A stretch of DNA of 64,000 bases from Arthrobacter zhaoxinii (GTDB taxonomy: Bacteria; Actinomycetota; Actinomycetes; Actinomycetales; Micrococcaceae), in the NCBI RefSeq assembly GCF_024385505.1, contig NZ_JANFLT010000005.1, positions 806,001-870,000 of the forward strand, in the 5' to 3' direction. The notes under the pieces were generated by a model. It saw only the letters and a program-made list of their open reading frames with translations. It was not told the origin of the DNA and searched no databases. This document shows positions 1-8,321 of this stretch, piece after piece; positions within the stretch are counted from its first letter, which is position 1, and each line of letters opens with the position of its first letter. The translations under genes were made by a program, and so were the position numbers.

Positions 1-1310
1 TCGGCGCCGCGGGCTGCGATGGCCCCCATCAGCGGGCGCTTGGTCTGGTCCCGTTCGCCCGTGGCGCCGAAGACGATGATGACCCGGGCGTCGCTGGCGG
101 GACGGCGCACGGAGGCCAGGGTGCGGCTCAGCGCATCGGGATTGTGAGCAAAATCAACGATGGCTGCCGGTTCTTCACCGATCAGCTGCATGCGGCCGGG
201 CACCTCGACCGTAAACGGGTCGCCGGCGTCCAGGGCCCGCTGCACGTCGTCTGCGGGGACGCCGGAAGCCAGCACCATGAGGGTGGCCAGCGCGGCGTTG
301 GAGACGTTGAAGGTGCCGGGCAGGGCCGTGGAGACCCTCAGCTGCTTCCCCTCCGGGCCGCGGAGGAGGAAGCTGTGCCCGAGTCCGCGGGGCTCGATGC
401 CGGTGACGGACCAGTCCGCACCGCGTGCGGTGCCGTCGGTGGCCAGGGTCAGGACAGGCACCCCGGCCCGGGCTGCCATTCGGGCTCCCCATTCGTCGTC
501 GATGGTGACAACGGCCCGGCGGGCACGGTCAGGCTGGAAGAGTGCTGCCTTGGCGGCGAAATACTCCTCCATCGACCCGTGCAGGTCCAGATGGTCCTGC
601 GTGAGGTTGGTGAATCCGGCGACGTCGAAGCGGACCCCGTCCACGCGGCGGTAGGTGATCGCGTGGGAGGACACCTCCATGGTGGCGGCGTCCAGGTTCC
701 GTTCGCGCATCAGCGCCAGCAGTCCGTGCACCTGCGGTGATTCCGGTGTGGTCAGGACACTCGGAATGGCTTCGCCGCCGGCAAGGATCTCAATCGTGCC
801 GATCAGGCCCGTGGTGCGCCCGAGTGCCTGCAGCAGCGAGTTCACGAAGTAGGAGGTGGTGGTTTTGCCGTTGGTGCCGGTGATGCCGAACAGGGTGGGG
901 CGGGGGCCCTCCGCCGGGACACTGTTGAAGACGGCGGCGGCCAGCGGCCCCACCAGCCGGCGGACATCCCCGGCCACGAAGACCGGGATCTGCAGGCCGG
1001 CCAGGTGTTCCAGGCCGGCTGCGTCGGTCAGGACCGCGGCGGCACCCGAAGCCTGCGCTGCAGCCGCGAAACGGGCGCCGTGGTACCGGGCACCGGCTAC
1101 GCCGACGTACAGGTCGCCGGGGAGCACCTCCCGGGAATTGATGGTCAGCCCTGAAAGACCGGTCTCCCAGGCTGATTCCGCCGTTCCCGCAGCCGGCGCC
1201 ACGTCCTGCAGGTCCGCCGGCAGTGCCTGTACCGCGGCACGCACGGTGACCGGCTCCACGGCACCGGGGCGGAGACCGGATCCGGCGGGGGAATTTTCAC
1301 TTATTGGCAC
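1..1310 (-). CDS. murE: UDP-N-acetylmuramoyl-tripeptide synthetase MurE (partial, C-terminus beyond window)
   Basis: Adds the third amino acid (normally meso-diaminopimelate or L-lysine) to UDP-MurNAc-L-Ala-D-Glu in the cytoplasm during peptidoglycan precursor synthesis. The minus-strand frame is open from a GTG at 1308-1310 (GGAG seven bases upstream) to the window edge. It shows the N-terminal motif NSREVLPGDLYVG, the ATP-binding motif GTNGKTTT near residue 145, and at the very edge the C-terminal motif FGATGERDQTKRPLMG. The window ends just before the substrate-specifying DNPR-type motif, so DAP versus Lys specificity cannot be read. It lies 16 bp after ftsI and belongs to the dcw operon. 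The identification is firm; only the end is missing. Confidence 0.95.
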   Translation of the reverse strand, partial: MPISENSPAGSGLRPGAVEPVTVRAAVQALPADLQDVAPAAGTAESAWETGLSGLTINSREVLPGDLYVGVAGARYHGARFAAAAQASGAAAVLTDAAGLEHLAGLQIPVFVAGDVRRLVGPLAAAVFNSVPAEGPRPTLFGITGTNGKTTTSYFVNSLLQALGRTTGLIGTIEILAGGEAIPSVLTTPESPQVHGLLALMRERNLDAATMEVSSHAITYRRVDGVRFDVAGFTNLTQDHLDLHGSMEEYFAAKAALFQPDRARRAVVTIDDEWGARMAARAGVPVLTLATDGTARGADWSVTGIEPRGLGHSFLLRGPEGKQLRVSTALPGTFNVSNAALATLMVLASGVPADDVQRALDAGDPFTVEVPGRMQLIGEEPAAIVDFAHNPDALSRTLASVRRPASDARVIIVFGATGERDQTKRPLMGAIAARGA

Positions 1311-1326
1311 TTCAATGCTCCAGGAA

Positions 1327-3108
1327 TTAGTACTCAATGGGGTAGGTCTCAGGCTCACCGGTGGAGGGCGGCACGTTGTTGCTGACGAGCGCCTGTTCCA
1401 TGACCTTCTGGAAGGACTGGCCCGGAATGATGTAGTAGAGGTCGCCCTGGGGCCGCTGGAGGGTCACCACAACCACGTACTTCGGATCATCCATGGGTGC
1501 AATACCAGCATAAGAGAGCGTGGAGCCTGAATAGCCGCCGTTCGGCCCCGGAGCTTCCGCCGTGCCCGTCTTGGACCCGACCCGGTACTGCTTCAGGGCT
1601 CCGGTCTTGCCGGAACCGTCCTTGGTAACGGTTTCCATCATGTGCTGGACCTGCTCCGCGGTCTCCTCCGAGACAACCCGCGTGCCCGGTTCCTTCTCGA
1701 CGGGCTGCTCGGTGCCGTCTTCGGTGATGACGGAGTCAATGATGCTGGGCTGGATGCGCACGCCGTCGTTGGCGATGGTCTGGTAGACGCTTGCCGTGTG
1801 CAGGGCGGTCTGGGTGAGGCCCTGGCCGAACAGCACGGTGTACTGCTGCCGGCCGTCCCAGTTTTCCGGCGCCGGAAGGAGGCCTGCCGTCTCACCGTTC
1901 AGTCCGACGTTAAGGGGCATGCCGATGCCGAATTTCCGCAGCCAGTCGTACCGCTCCTGCGGGGTCAGCTGCTGGCCGATCTGCACCGTTCCGGTATTCA
2001 TGGACTTCGCCAGAATCCCGGACGCGGTCATCTTGACGGTCCCGTGTTCGAAGGCATCCTTGAAGGTCTGGCCGTCGACGGTATAGGTGGAATCCAGCTC
2101 GAACCGCGATTCCGGCGTGGTGAGGCCCTGCTCAATGGCGGCCGCCATGGTGATGACCTTGGTGGTGGAGCCCGGTTCGAAGGAATCGGTCACGGACCGG
2201 GCCTTGCGGGAATCCGCCGGCGTTGCCCCCGGGTTGTTGGGGTCGACCGTGGTGGATTCGGCCAGCGCGATCACCCGCGCGGTGTCGGCCTCCATGACCA
2301 CGATGTTGCCCCATTCGGCTTCATATTCATCCACCTGGGCGGCAATCGTCTGCTGGGCGAACCACTGCAGGTCCTGGTCAATGCTGAGCTTGATGGACTG
2401 CCCGTCATGGACGGGGACGTCCTCATTCGTGGCGTACGGGATGCGGATACCGTCTCCGCCGATTTCGTAGGTCTTGCTGCCGGCCTCGCCCGCGAGGATC
2501 TCATCCTGCGTCAGCTCCAGGCCTTCCTGCGCCCCCTCGGTGCCGAGGAATCCGACAATGGAACCTGCAACGGCACCGGAGGGATAGGTCCGCAGGGTGG
2601 TCCGGTCCGCGTAGACGCCGGGGAACTTTACCGCGAGCACCTTCTCCTTGATTTCGGGAGTGACCGTCTTGGCGACGAAGTTGAAGCCCTTCTCCCCCAG
2701 CAGTGCCGAGCGGAGGGTTTCAGGATCCTGTCCGAGGATGGCCGCAAGTTCCCCGAACGCCTGGTCGAATGTGACGTCCTGGAGCTTGCCCTCCGCGTCG
2801 CGGCGCTTGAATTCGCCGCCGATGTCCTGTGAGAGGCGCTGGTCCACCACAATGTCGAACCGCTCCACGCTTCGGGCCAGGTAATTGCCCTTGGAATCGA
2901 GGATGCTGCCGCGCAGCGCCGGTACGCTGACCGTCACGAGCCGGTTGTCCACGGCGCTCTGGGCCATGCCGTCCGGATCCAGCGCCTGGACCTGGAAAAG
3001 CCGGACGCCCAGTGCCACAAGCAGCACCAAGGCAAGGATCAGACCGGTACGCAGCCGTCCGGTAACGATGGCCACCCTGTGGTTGTCCGGGCCGGATGTT
3101 TTTGCCAC
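1327..3108 (-). CDS. ftsI: Division-specific class B penicillin-binding protein FtsI (PBP3)
   Basis: Septal peptidoglycan transpeptidase, anchored in the membrane with its catalytic domain outside. In the 593-residue protein one transmembrane helix lies at about residues 20-40, followed by the dimerisation domain (RGSILDSKGNYLARS). The catalytic motifs are S314-TTK, S369-M-N and K513-T-G. The start is a GTG with GAGGA six bases upstream. It sits between ftsL and murE in the usual dcw order, with short gaps that imply co-transcription from the mraZ promoter. The length is normal for actinobacterial FtsI. Confidence 0.97.
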   Translation of the reverse strand: MAKTSGPDNHRVAIVTGRLRTGLILALVLLVALGVRLFQVQALDPDGMAQSAVDNRLVTVSVPALRGSILDSKGNYLARSVERFDIVVDQRLSQDIGGEFKRRDAEGKLQDVTFDQAFGELAAILGQDPETLRSALLGEKGFNFVAKTVTPEIKEKVLAVKFPGVYADRTTLRTYPSGAVAGSIVGFLGTEGAQEGLELTQDEILAGEAGSKTYEIGGDGIRIPYATNEDVPVHDGQSIKLSIDQDLQWFAQQTIAAQVDEYEAEWGNIVVMEADTARVIALAESTTVDPNNPGATPADSRKARSVTDSFEPGSTTKVITMAAAIEQGLTTPESRFELDSTYTVDGQTFKDAFEHGTVKMTASGILAKSMNTGTVQIGQQLTPQERYDWLRKFGIGMPLNVGLNGETAGLLPAPENWDGRQQYTVLFGQGLTQTALHTASVYQTIANDGVRIQPSIIDSVITEDGTEQPVEKEPGTRVVSEETAEQVQHMMETVTKDGSGKTGALKQYRVGSKTGTAEAPGPNGGYSGSTLSYAGIAPMDDPKYVVVVTLQRPQGDLYYIIPGQSFQKVMEQALVSNNVPPSTGEPETYPIEY

Positions 3109-3155
3109 AACGTGTCCTCGTTTTGCCTGAATTTCTGGGAACTGCCTAGCTTGGG

Positions 3156-3878
3156 TCAGTAATCGCTTAGCTGCCCGGGTGCGGGGATGGTCCCGCCGTT
3201 AAGCTCCCCTTCGGGGACGGCGTCGGGAGCCTGTACCTGCGTCTCCACGGGCACCTCCACCGGCGCCTCGACCGGGGCCAGGGCAGCTGCTTCGGCTGCT
3301 TCGCGTGCAGCTTCTTCTTCCTCCAGCGCCCTCACCGTATCCTGCGGTTCCGCAGGAACCGCAGCCGCCGCCGGCATGACCGGCTGGTTGAGGACATTCG
3401 GCGCGCCGATCAGAAGTTCTGCGGGCTCGCCTTCCTTGGCGGCCTCGGGACTGCCGGTCACGGCCAGTGTCTTGAGGTCGATGGTGCCGAAGCTCGGCGA
3501 GGAGACCATGCCGAGGTCCACGGCAGCTGCGGCCAGGACCTGGGGTGCCTGGTGGTTTTCGATGTCCTGGGTCAGGGCTTCGTTGCGCTGGGCCAGTTCC
3601 GCTTTCTGGCTCTGCAGCTGCACCAGTTCATACTGTCCGCTCGACACCGAGATATTGAGCAGCAGGACGGAGGCCAGTCCCAGCACGAGCGCTGCGAAAC
3701 AGAAGATGGCAAAGGGGGCGCGCCTGCGGCGCGAGGCAGCAGGCACCAGCGACAACGGAGTGCGCCGCCGGACGGGGGCGGGTGTCTCCGCATCCCAGTC
3801 GAGGGCCCGCGCCGTATTGCCTACGACGGCGTTCGACGCCACGGTGTTGAATCGGGCCGATGGCCGACGTTCACTCAT
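3156..3878 (-). CDS. ftsL: FtsL-like cell division protein with long C-terminal tail
   Basis: Position between rsmH and ftsI and topology identify this as the FtsL equivalent, a bitopic divisome protein acting with FtsB and FtsQ. It has a basic cytoplasmic N-terminus with an RRRRAPF stretch, one transmembrane helix at about residues 55-77, then a short heptad region (about 80-108) suited to coiled-coil pairing. The protein is 240 residues, about twice the E. coli FtsL length. The excess is an extracytoplasmic Ala/Pro/Glu/Val-rich tail with EAPVEVPVE-type repeats. Its ATG overlaps the rsmH stop by 4 bp (ATGA), so the two are probably translationally coupled. Sequence is poorly conserved in this family, so the call rests on context and topology. 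Confidence 0.85.
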   Translation of the reverse strand: MSERRPSARFNTVASNAVVGNTARALDWDAETPAPVRRRTPLSLVPAASRRRRAPFAIFCFAALVLGLASVLLLNISVSSGQYELVQLQSQKAELAQRNEALTQDIENHQAPQVLAAAAVDLGMVSSPSFGTIDLKTLAVTGSPEAAKEGEPAELLIGAPNVLNQPVMPAAAAVPAEPQDTVRALEEEEAAREAAEAAALAPVEAPVEVPVETQVQAPDAVPEGELNGGTIPAPGQLSDY

Positions 3879-4876
3879 TTTTTCCAGGCCCCATCCATGG
3901 GTTTGCGGATTCGTTCTACTGCGCGGAGCTTTGCTGAGGCTGCACGGGGATTTTCTGCGATTTCCTCGTCCGTAGGCACCTCGGTGCCCTTGGTCAGCCT
4001 CTTGAGCTGGGCCTTGTGTTGTTCAAGTTCAACGGGGAAACCCTTAGGGGCGGAGGAGGCTGCGCCGGCGGCGAAGATGCCCTTGACAATCTTGTCCTCC
4101 AGCGAGTGGTAGGACATCACCACCACGCGTCCGCCCATATTCAGCACGGACAACGATGCCGGGATGGCCCGTTCGAGGACGTCCAGTTCCTCGTTGACCT
4201 CGATCCGCAGCGCCTGGAAAGTCCGTTTCGCCGGATGCCCGCCGGTGCGGGCGGCGGCTGCCGGGACAACGCCTCGGATAGCTTCGACCAGTTCACCGGT
4301 AGTGGTAAAAGGCTTCGCTGCACGCGCCGCAACGATGGCCGATGCAATCCGGCCGGCGAATTTCTCCTCGCCCCACTTCCGGATGATGCCCACCAGTTCG
4401 GCTTCGCTGTAGGTGTTCACGACGTCGGCAGCCGTACGTCCGCGGCTGGTGTCCATCCGCATATCCAGGGGCGCGTCGTAGGAGTAGGCGAAGCCCCGGT
4501 CCCGCTCGTCGAGCTGCAGCGAGGAAACGCCGAGATCAAACAGGGCTCCGTCGATGCCGTCAAACCCAAGATCGGCTACGACTTCTGCTATTTCGTCATA
4601 CACCGCGTGGACCAGGTCGATGCGGTCCGCAAAGGGCTCCAGCCGTTCGCCGGCCAGTGCCAGCGCCTGGCGGTCCCGGTCGATACCGATCACATGGAGC
4701 TGGGGAAAGCGCTGCAGCATGGCCTCGGTGTGCCCGCCCATGCCGAGAGTGGCATCTACGACCACCGCACGGCCGTGGTCGGCAACGGCGCTTTCAATGG
4801 AAGGAGCCAGGAGATTGATGCAGCGGTCGCGCAGCACCGGAACGTGCCGTTCCTCGGTGGGGCGCTCTTCGCTCAT
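3875..4876 (-). CDS. rsmH: 16S rRNA (cytosine1402-N4)-methyltransferase RsmH
   Basis: SAM-dependent enzyme that methylates N4 of C1402 in the ribosomal P site. The 333-residue protein shows the family N-terminus HVPVLRDRC, the SAM-binding motif [14 protein letters not shown] (about residues 41-54), the [10 protein letters not shown] block, and the C-terminal [12 protein letters not shown] motif. The start ATG has GGAAG upstream. A 189-bp gap separates it from mraZ; no gene was seen there, only a weak 7-bp inverted repeat (4966-4991). Second gene of the dcw cluster; overlaps ftsL by 4 bp. Confidence 0.97.
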   Translation of the reverse strand: MSEERPTEERHVPVLRDRCINLLAPSIESAVADHGRAVVVDATLGMGGHTEAMLQRFPQLHVIGIDRDRQALALAGERLEPFADRIDLVHAVYDEIAEVVADLGFDGIDGALFDLGVSSLQLDERDRGFAYSYDAPLDMRMDTSRGRTAADVVNTYSEAELVGIIRKWGEEKFAGRIASAIVAARAAKPFTTTGELVEAIRGVVPAAAARTGGHPAKRTFQALRIEVNEELDVLERAIPASLSVLNMGGRVVVMSYHSLEDKIVKGIFAAGAASSAPKGFPVELEQHKAQLKRLTKGTEVPTDEEIAENPRAASAKLRAVERIRKPMDGAWKK

Positions 4877-5065
4877 CTAAGGCTTCCTTTGCGTACATAG
4901 TGGTGTGTGCCTTGCGGCGCGGCTCTGCAATCAGACCCCCATCCGCGCCTCACCGCTGTGCTCCGCCTGGCTCCGGGGAAGGGAAGCCAGGTGGGCCGTG
5001 CGGTGGGGCGGCGGGAGATCTCATTACAGACCCGGCCCCGGTTGGCCCGGTGCGGGCCGGTACTG

Positions 5066-5500
5066 CTAGAAAATCCCGGGAATCGCGTCTTCGTCCGTTT
5101 CCGAAAACGCGGTTTCCTGTTCTGCCAGGTAGTTCTGCCAAGCGGTTGCATCCCAGATCTCGGCCCGTGTGCCGGCGCCGATGACGACCAGTTCGCGTCC
5201 GAGTCCTGCATACGACCTCAGTGCCGGAGGGATGGTTACCCGCCCCTGCTTGTCCGGAACTTCGTCAGAGGCCCCGGACAGAAAGACCCGAATGTAGTCA
5301 CGCGCCTGGCGGGAGGAAAGTGGAGCTTCCCGCATTTGGTCGTGGACCCGTTCGAATTCCTTCCGGCTGAAGACGTAGATGCAGTGCTCCTGGCCCTTGG
5401 TCAAGACCAGGCCGTCGGCCAGTTCCTCGCGGAATTTAGCCGGCAGAATGAGCCTCCCCTTCTCATCCAAACGCGGTGAATGTGTTCCTAGGAACATCAC
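5066..5500 (-). CDS. mraZ: Transcriptional regulator MraZ
   Basis: DNA-binding protein of the SpoVT/AbrB fold that heads the dcw operon and controls it by binding tandem boxes in its own promoter. The 144-residue protein has the expected two domain copies: the first with [14 protein letters not shown] near residues 12-25 and the second with [13 protein letters not shown] near 82-94. Three 10-bp GTGGNG-type repeats occur upstream (5556-5585), which fits autoregulation. Length and position are standard. Confidence 0.97.
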   Translation of the reverse strand: MMFLGTHSPRLDEKGRLILPAKFREELADGLVLTKGQEHCIYVFSRKEFERVHDQMREAPLSSRQARDYIRVFLSGASDEVPDKQGRVTIPPALRSYAGLGRELVVIGAGTRAEIWDATAWQNYLAEQETAFSETDEDAIPGIF

Positions 5501-5555
5501 GCACCGCCCTGTCTGATTGGGGGTAAACCCCTCGAGTACCGCCCCTACCCTCTTA

Positions 5556-5591
5556 TGTCCCCCACTTTACTCCACTTCCCTCCACAGTCAA
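5556..5591 (-). promoter_or_regulatory. mraZ promoter with three tandem MraZ boxes
   Basis: On the minus strand a -35-like TTGACT (5586-5591) and a -10-like TAAAGT (5564-5569) are separated by 16 bp. Three contiguous 10-bp repeats, GTGGAGGGAA, GTGGAGTAAA and GTGGGGGACA (5585 down to 5556), fill the spacer and -10 region. MraZ is known to bind GTGG-type direct repeats with 10-bp spacing upstream of mraZ. Occupancy here would block RNA polymerase. The repeats are seen directly; the promoter assignment is inference. Confidence 0.8.
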
Positions 5592-5658
5592 CGTCCGCGC
5601 CGGTTATATTCCCGGCGCGTCGGACCGGAAATCCGCATGCTGATGCGGTTGCCTGCCG

Positions 5659-5678
5659 GTGGAGGACAGTGGAGGGGC
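5659..5678 (+). promoter_or_regulatory. Second pair of MraZ-like boxes, opposite orientation
   Basis: GTGGAGGACA followed directly by GTGGAGGGGC gives two 10-bp units of the same GTGGAG type as the mraZ promoter boxes, but on the plus strand and about 75 bp further upstream. No convincing plus-strand -10 element or gene follows. The pair could be an auxiliary MraZ site or chance in GC-rich DNA. Confidence 0.4.
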
Positions 5679-5730
5679 AAATGCTCCCGCCGGGGATCCG
5701 GGGAACGGCGTCCGGACTGGCCCCGGGCAC

Positions 5731-5763
5731 AAAAAAGGACCCGCCGAAGCGGATCCGTTTTTG
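5731..5763 (-). terminator. Bidirectional Rho-independent terminator
   Basis: Hairpin with the arms GGACCCGC and GCGGATCC around a CGAA loop, flanked by six A on the left and five T on the right. On the minus strand the U-tract follows the stem, so it would end transcription of the DUF3040 gene before the mraZ promoter region. Confidence 0.75.
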
Positions 5764-5845
5764 AAACTTATCAGCCTGCCGGACGGCCGTCATGTGCGGT
5801 CAGGCAATGCCGGCCCCAAGTCTGCGGAGCGGAGGTTCGGCGCAC

Positions 5846-6220
5846 CTACGGCTGGTCGCGTTTGCGTTCATCCCACTTGTTTTCCAGGTTGTTCATGAAT
5901 CCGCGCTGGGTACTGGACTCACGCTCCCTGCGGCCGTCCGCCGCCGTGGGCGGGTTCTTCCGTCCGCGGGTGGTTGCGTAGTAGACACCGGCACCCATGA
6001 TGAGGAACCCCAGTACGCCGACAGGGATCCCCGCTTCCGTGATCCCCAGCAGCAGTACCCCCAGCCCGACAACAGCCAGCAGGGCGCCAAGTACGATGCG
6101 TCTTGTCGAGATCCCCCGGCCGGCGGACGTCGCCATTGAGTTCGCGAATTTAGGATCTTCGGCGTGTAATTGCTGCTCCAGCTGATCCAGCAAGCGCTGC
6201 TCGTGTTCCGACAGTGCCAT
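5846..6220 (-). CDS. DUF3040 domain-containing membrane protein
   Basis: Small actinobacterial membrane protein of unknown function. The 124-residue sequence has the family start MALSEHEQRLLDQLEQQL, a short conserved helix (EDPKFANSM), then two hydrophobic helices at about residues 40-82, and a charged C-terminal tail (ENKWDERKRDQP). It is monocistronic between a terminator on its 3' side and dinB on its 5' side. DUF3040 genes often lie beside the dcw cluster and dinB in actinobacteria, as here. No enzymatic motif is visible. Confidence 0.88.
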   Translation of the reverse strand: MALSEHEQRLLDQLEQQLHAEDPKFANSMATSAGRGISTRRIVLGALLAVVGLGVLLLGITEAGIPVGVLGFLIMGAGVYYATTRGRKNPPTAADGRRERESSTQRGFMNNLENKWDERKRDQP

Positions 6221-6402
6221 TACTGCCTCCTTGCCGTCCGGTTCTGCCCCTGTAAACCAACCAACGAACGTATGGCGCCGGATGTTCCCGCCCAGGCCCG
6301 CTGCTGCTTTGCACTTAGTCCAAGGATAGGGGGCAACGGGTCAGCACGAAAGCGGCGGATCTACGTATTCGGCCGGGCGTCCGGTCCGGACCGCGGCACG
6401 GC

Positions 6403-7671
6403 CTATCCGGGACGCTGCCCGGGCCCGCCGGAAGCGCCTCCCGGGGACGGATCCGGCTCCGCAGGCGGCTTCCGGGGAGACGGGGCAATCAGCCGGGCCG
6501 GAACAACACCCAGCTCGCCGAACCGCCGGTTGATCCGGTCCAGGGCATCCTCGGCCGAACGCCAGCTGTCCTCCCGCCCGTCCAGCGTCAGCTGCATGGC
6601 AGCACCTTCGGCGGACTCAAGCTGTTCCGCCCGCAGGCCGATCAGCCGGACACTTTGGGGCCGCGGCCCCAGTGCCGCCAGCAGCCCCTTGGTCGTCTCG
6701 TAAATCATCTGCGCACTGTCCACCGGCTCGGGGAGGGTGCGTGTGCGCGTCAGCGTCGTGAAGTCGGCGTAGCGCAGCTTCAGGGAGACCGACCTGCACT
6801 GGAGACCTGCGGCCCGCAGGCGGACAGCGCTGCGGTGCGCGAGCCGCAGCAGCTCTGTGTGCAGTGTGTCGTCGTCACTGACGTCGGAGGCGAAGGTTTC
6901 CTCTGCGCCGATGCTCTTTTCCCTCCGCACCGGGGTTACCGCCCGGGGATCCCGCCCCCAGGACAATTCGTACACGTGGTCGCCCACGGCGCCGAGCAGC
7001 CGGCGAAGCACGGTCGGCGGAGTATTGGCGACGTCGGCAACAGTGGCGATCCCGACCCGCGCCATCACTTCGCGGGTCTTGGCCCCGACTCCCCACAGCG
7101 CGGAGACGTCGAGGGTATGCAGGAAGTCCACCGTCTGTTCCTTGGGTACCAGCAGCAATCCGTTGGGTTTGCAGCGGGTGGAAGCAATCTTGGCTACGAA
7201 CTTGGTCGCAGCAATGCCGACACTGGCAGTCATGCCCAGCTCGTCGGCGACGCGCTGGCGGATGAGCTCCCCGATGACGCGCGGAGGTCCGAGCCTGCGC
7301 ATGGATCCGGCTATATCGAGGAAGGCCTCATCCACGCTGAGCTGTTCCACAAGCGGGGTGATGGACTCGAAGATCTGCATCAGCTGCCCGGAGAAGGTCC
7401 GGTAGACGTCCTGGTGCGGCTCCAGGACCACTGCCTGCGGGCACTGCCTGCGGGCCACTGCCATGGGCATGGCCGAGCGGACTCCGTAACGCCTTGCCTC
7501 GTAGGACGCCGACAGGACTACGGACCGCCCTCCCAATCCGCCTACGATGACGGGCCTGCCTATCAAATCAGGCCGCTTGAGGAGCTCAACCGACACATAA
7601 AAGGCATCCATATCCACGTGCATTATGGTGCAGTCGCGGTTGCCGCCGGCGGCATCTGAACCATTACTCAC
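6403..7671 (-). CDS. dinB: DNA polymerase IV (Y-family)
   Basis: Error-prone translesion polymerase. In the 422-residue protein the catalytic acidic residues are visible in HVDMDAFYVSVE (D20 and D22) and SVDEAFLDIAGS (D114, E115). The thumb HhH region (LWGVGAKTREVMARVGI) and the little-finger domain (KSIGAEETFASDV) follow. The C-terminus is a Pro/Gly-rich tail without a clear beta-clamp motif. The start is a GTG with a purine-rich GAGGGA close upstream; no better start is seen. It is divergent from the lipoprotein gene at 7816. Confidence 0.95.
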   Translation of the reverse strand: MSNGSDAAGGNRDCTIMHVDMDAFYVSVELLKRPDLIGRPVIVGGLGGRSVVLSASYEARRYGVRSAMPMAVARRQCPQAVVLEPHQDVYRTFSGQLMQIFESITPLVEQLSVDEAFLDIAGSMRRLGPPRVIGELIRQRVADELGMTASVGIAATKFVAKIASTRCKPNGLLLVPKEQTVDFLHTLDVSALWGVGAKTREVMARVGIATVADVANTPPTVLRRLLGAVGDHVYELSWGRDPRAVTPVRREKSIGAEETFASDVSDDDTLHTELLRLAHRSAVRLRAAGLQCRSVSLKLRYADFTTLTRTRTLPEPVDSAQMIYETTKGLLAALGPRPQSVRLIGLRAEQLESAEGAAMQLTLDGREDSWRSAEDALDRINRRFGELGVVPARLIAPSPRKPPAEPDPSPGGASGGPGQRPG

Positions 7672-7815
7672 TCCCTCATCGTAGCCAGCCCCACCCCCTT
7701 TCCGGAGTTGCCTGCCGGAGCACGCTTATCCGCGGCCCCCCGCCCTCCCCCGGGACGGATTCCGGTTCGCCTAGACTGGGTGGCAGGACCCTGCCCCCCA
7801 CTGAAGCGGAACCCG

Positions 7816-8319
7816 ATGAAAAACACCCTCACGATGCTCTCTTCCGCGGCCCTGATCCTGGCGGCCGCCGGATGTTCCACCGGCTCCGGGGAGGGCAGCG
7901 CTTCCCCGTCCGGCACTGCTTCGGCTGCCTCCTCCCCCGCTTCCGGGACAGCAGGTTCCCCTTCGCCGTCGGCGTCGCCGGTCACCCTCGCGGAGGACTT
8001 CCCCTCCACGCTCATTCCGGTTCTGGACGGCGCAGAGATCCTTTCGAGCACAGTGGACCGCTCCAACGGCACCCTCACCGCAGTCCTCGTGGAGTCCTCG
8101 GACGCACCCGCCGCCGAGATCCTCGCTTTCTACGATGCAAAGCTCACCGCGCAGGGATTCGCTGCCGCGGAAGCGGCCCCCGGCTCGCCCTCTTCGCGTG
8201 ACTACGTCCGGACCGGCGCCGGGGATCCCGAAACCGTCAACATCACGGCTATTGCCCAGGACGGCGGTCCGGCAACTGTGACTGTCGGCGCGACGGTGCT
8301 CGCAGAAAAGGCGAAATAA
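7816..8319 (+). CDS. Small lipoprotein of unknown function
   Basis: 167-residue predicted lipoprotein. The start ATG at 7816 gives a textbook type II signal, MKNTLTMLSSAALILAAAGC, with the lipobox cysteine at residue 20. A Ser/Gly/Pro-rich linker follows, and then a globular domain of about 105 residues (ILSSTVDRSNGTLTAVLVES, EILAFYDAKLTAQGF) that resembles small secreted domains in which a polypeptide strand packs on a helix. In-frame codons upstream of 7816 are not believed because they precede the signal sequence. It ends 2 bp before idsA and is probably co-transcribed with it. The function is not recognised. Confidence 0.85.
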   Translation: MKNTLTMLSSAALILAAAGCSTGSGEGSASPSGTASAASSPASGTAGSPSPSASPVTLAEDFPSTLIPVLDGAEILSSTVDRSNGTLTAVLVESSDAPAAEILAFYDAKLTAQGFAAAEAAPGSPSSRDYVRTGAGDPETVNITAIAQDGGPATVTVGATVLAEKAK

Positions 8320-8321
8320 CC

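Noticed and set aside
7668-8078. Minus-strand frame over the lipoprotein gene
   Set aside because: It lies opposite a gene with a clear lipobox and has no protein-like composition; an antisense shadow.
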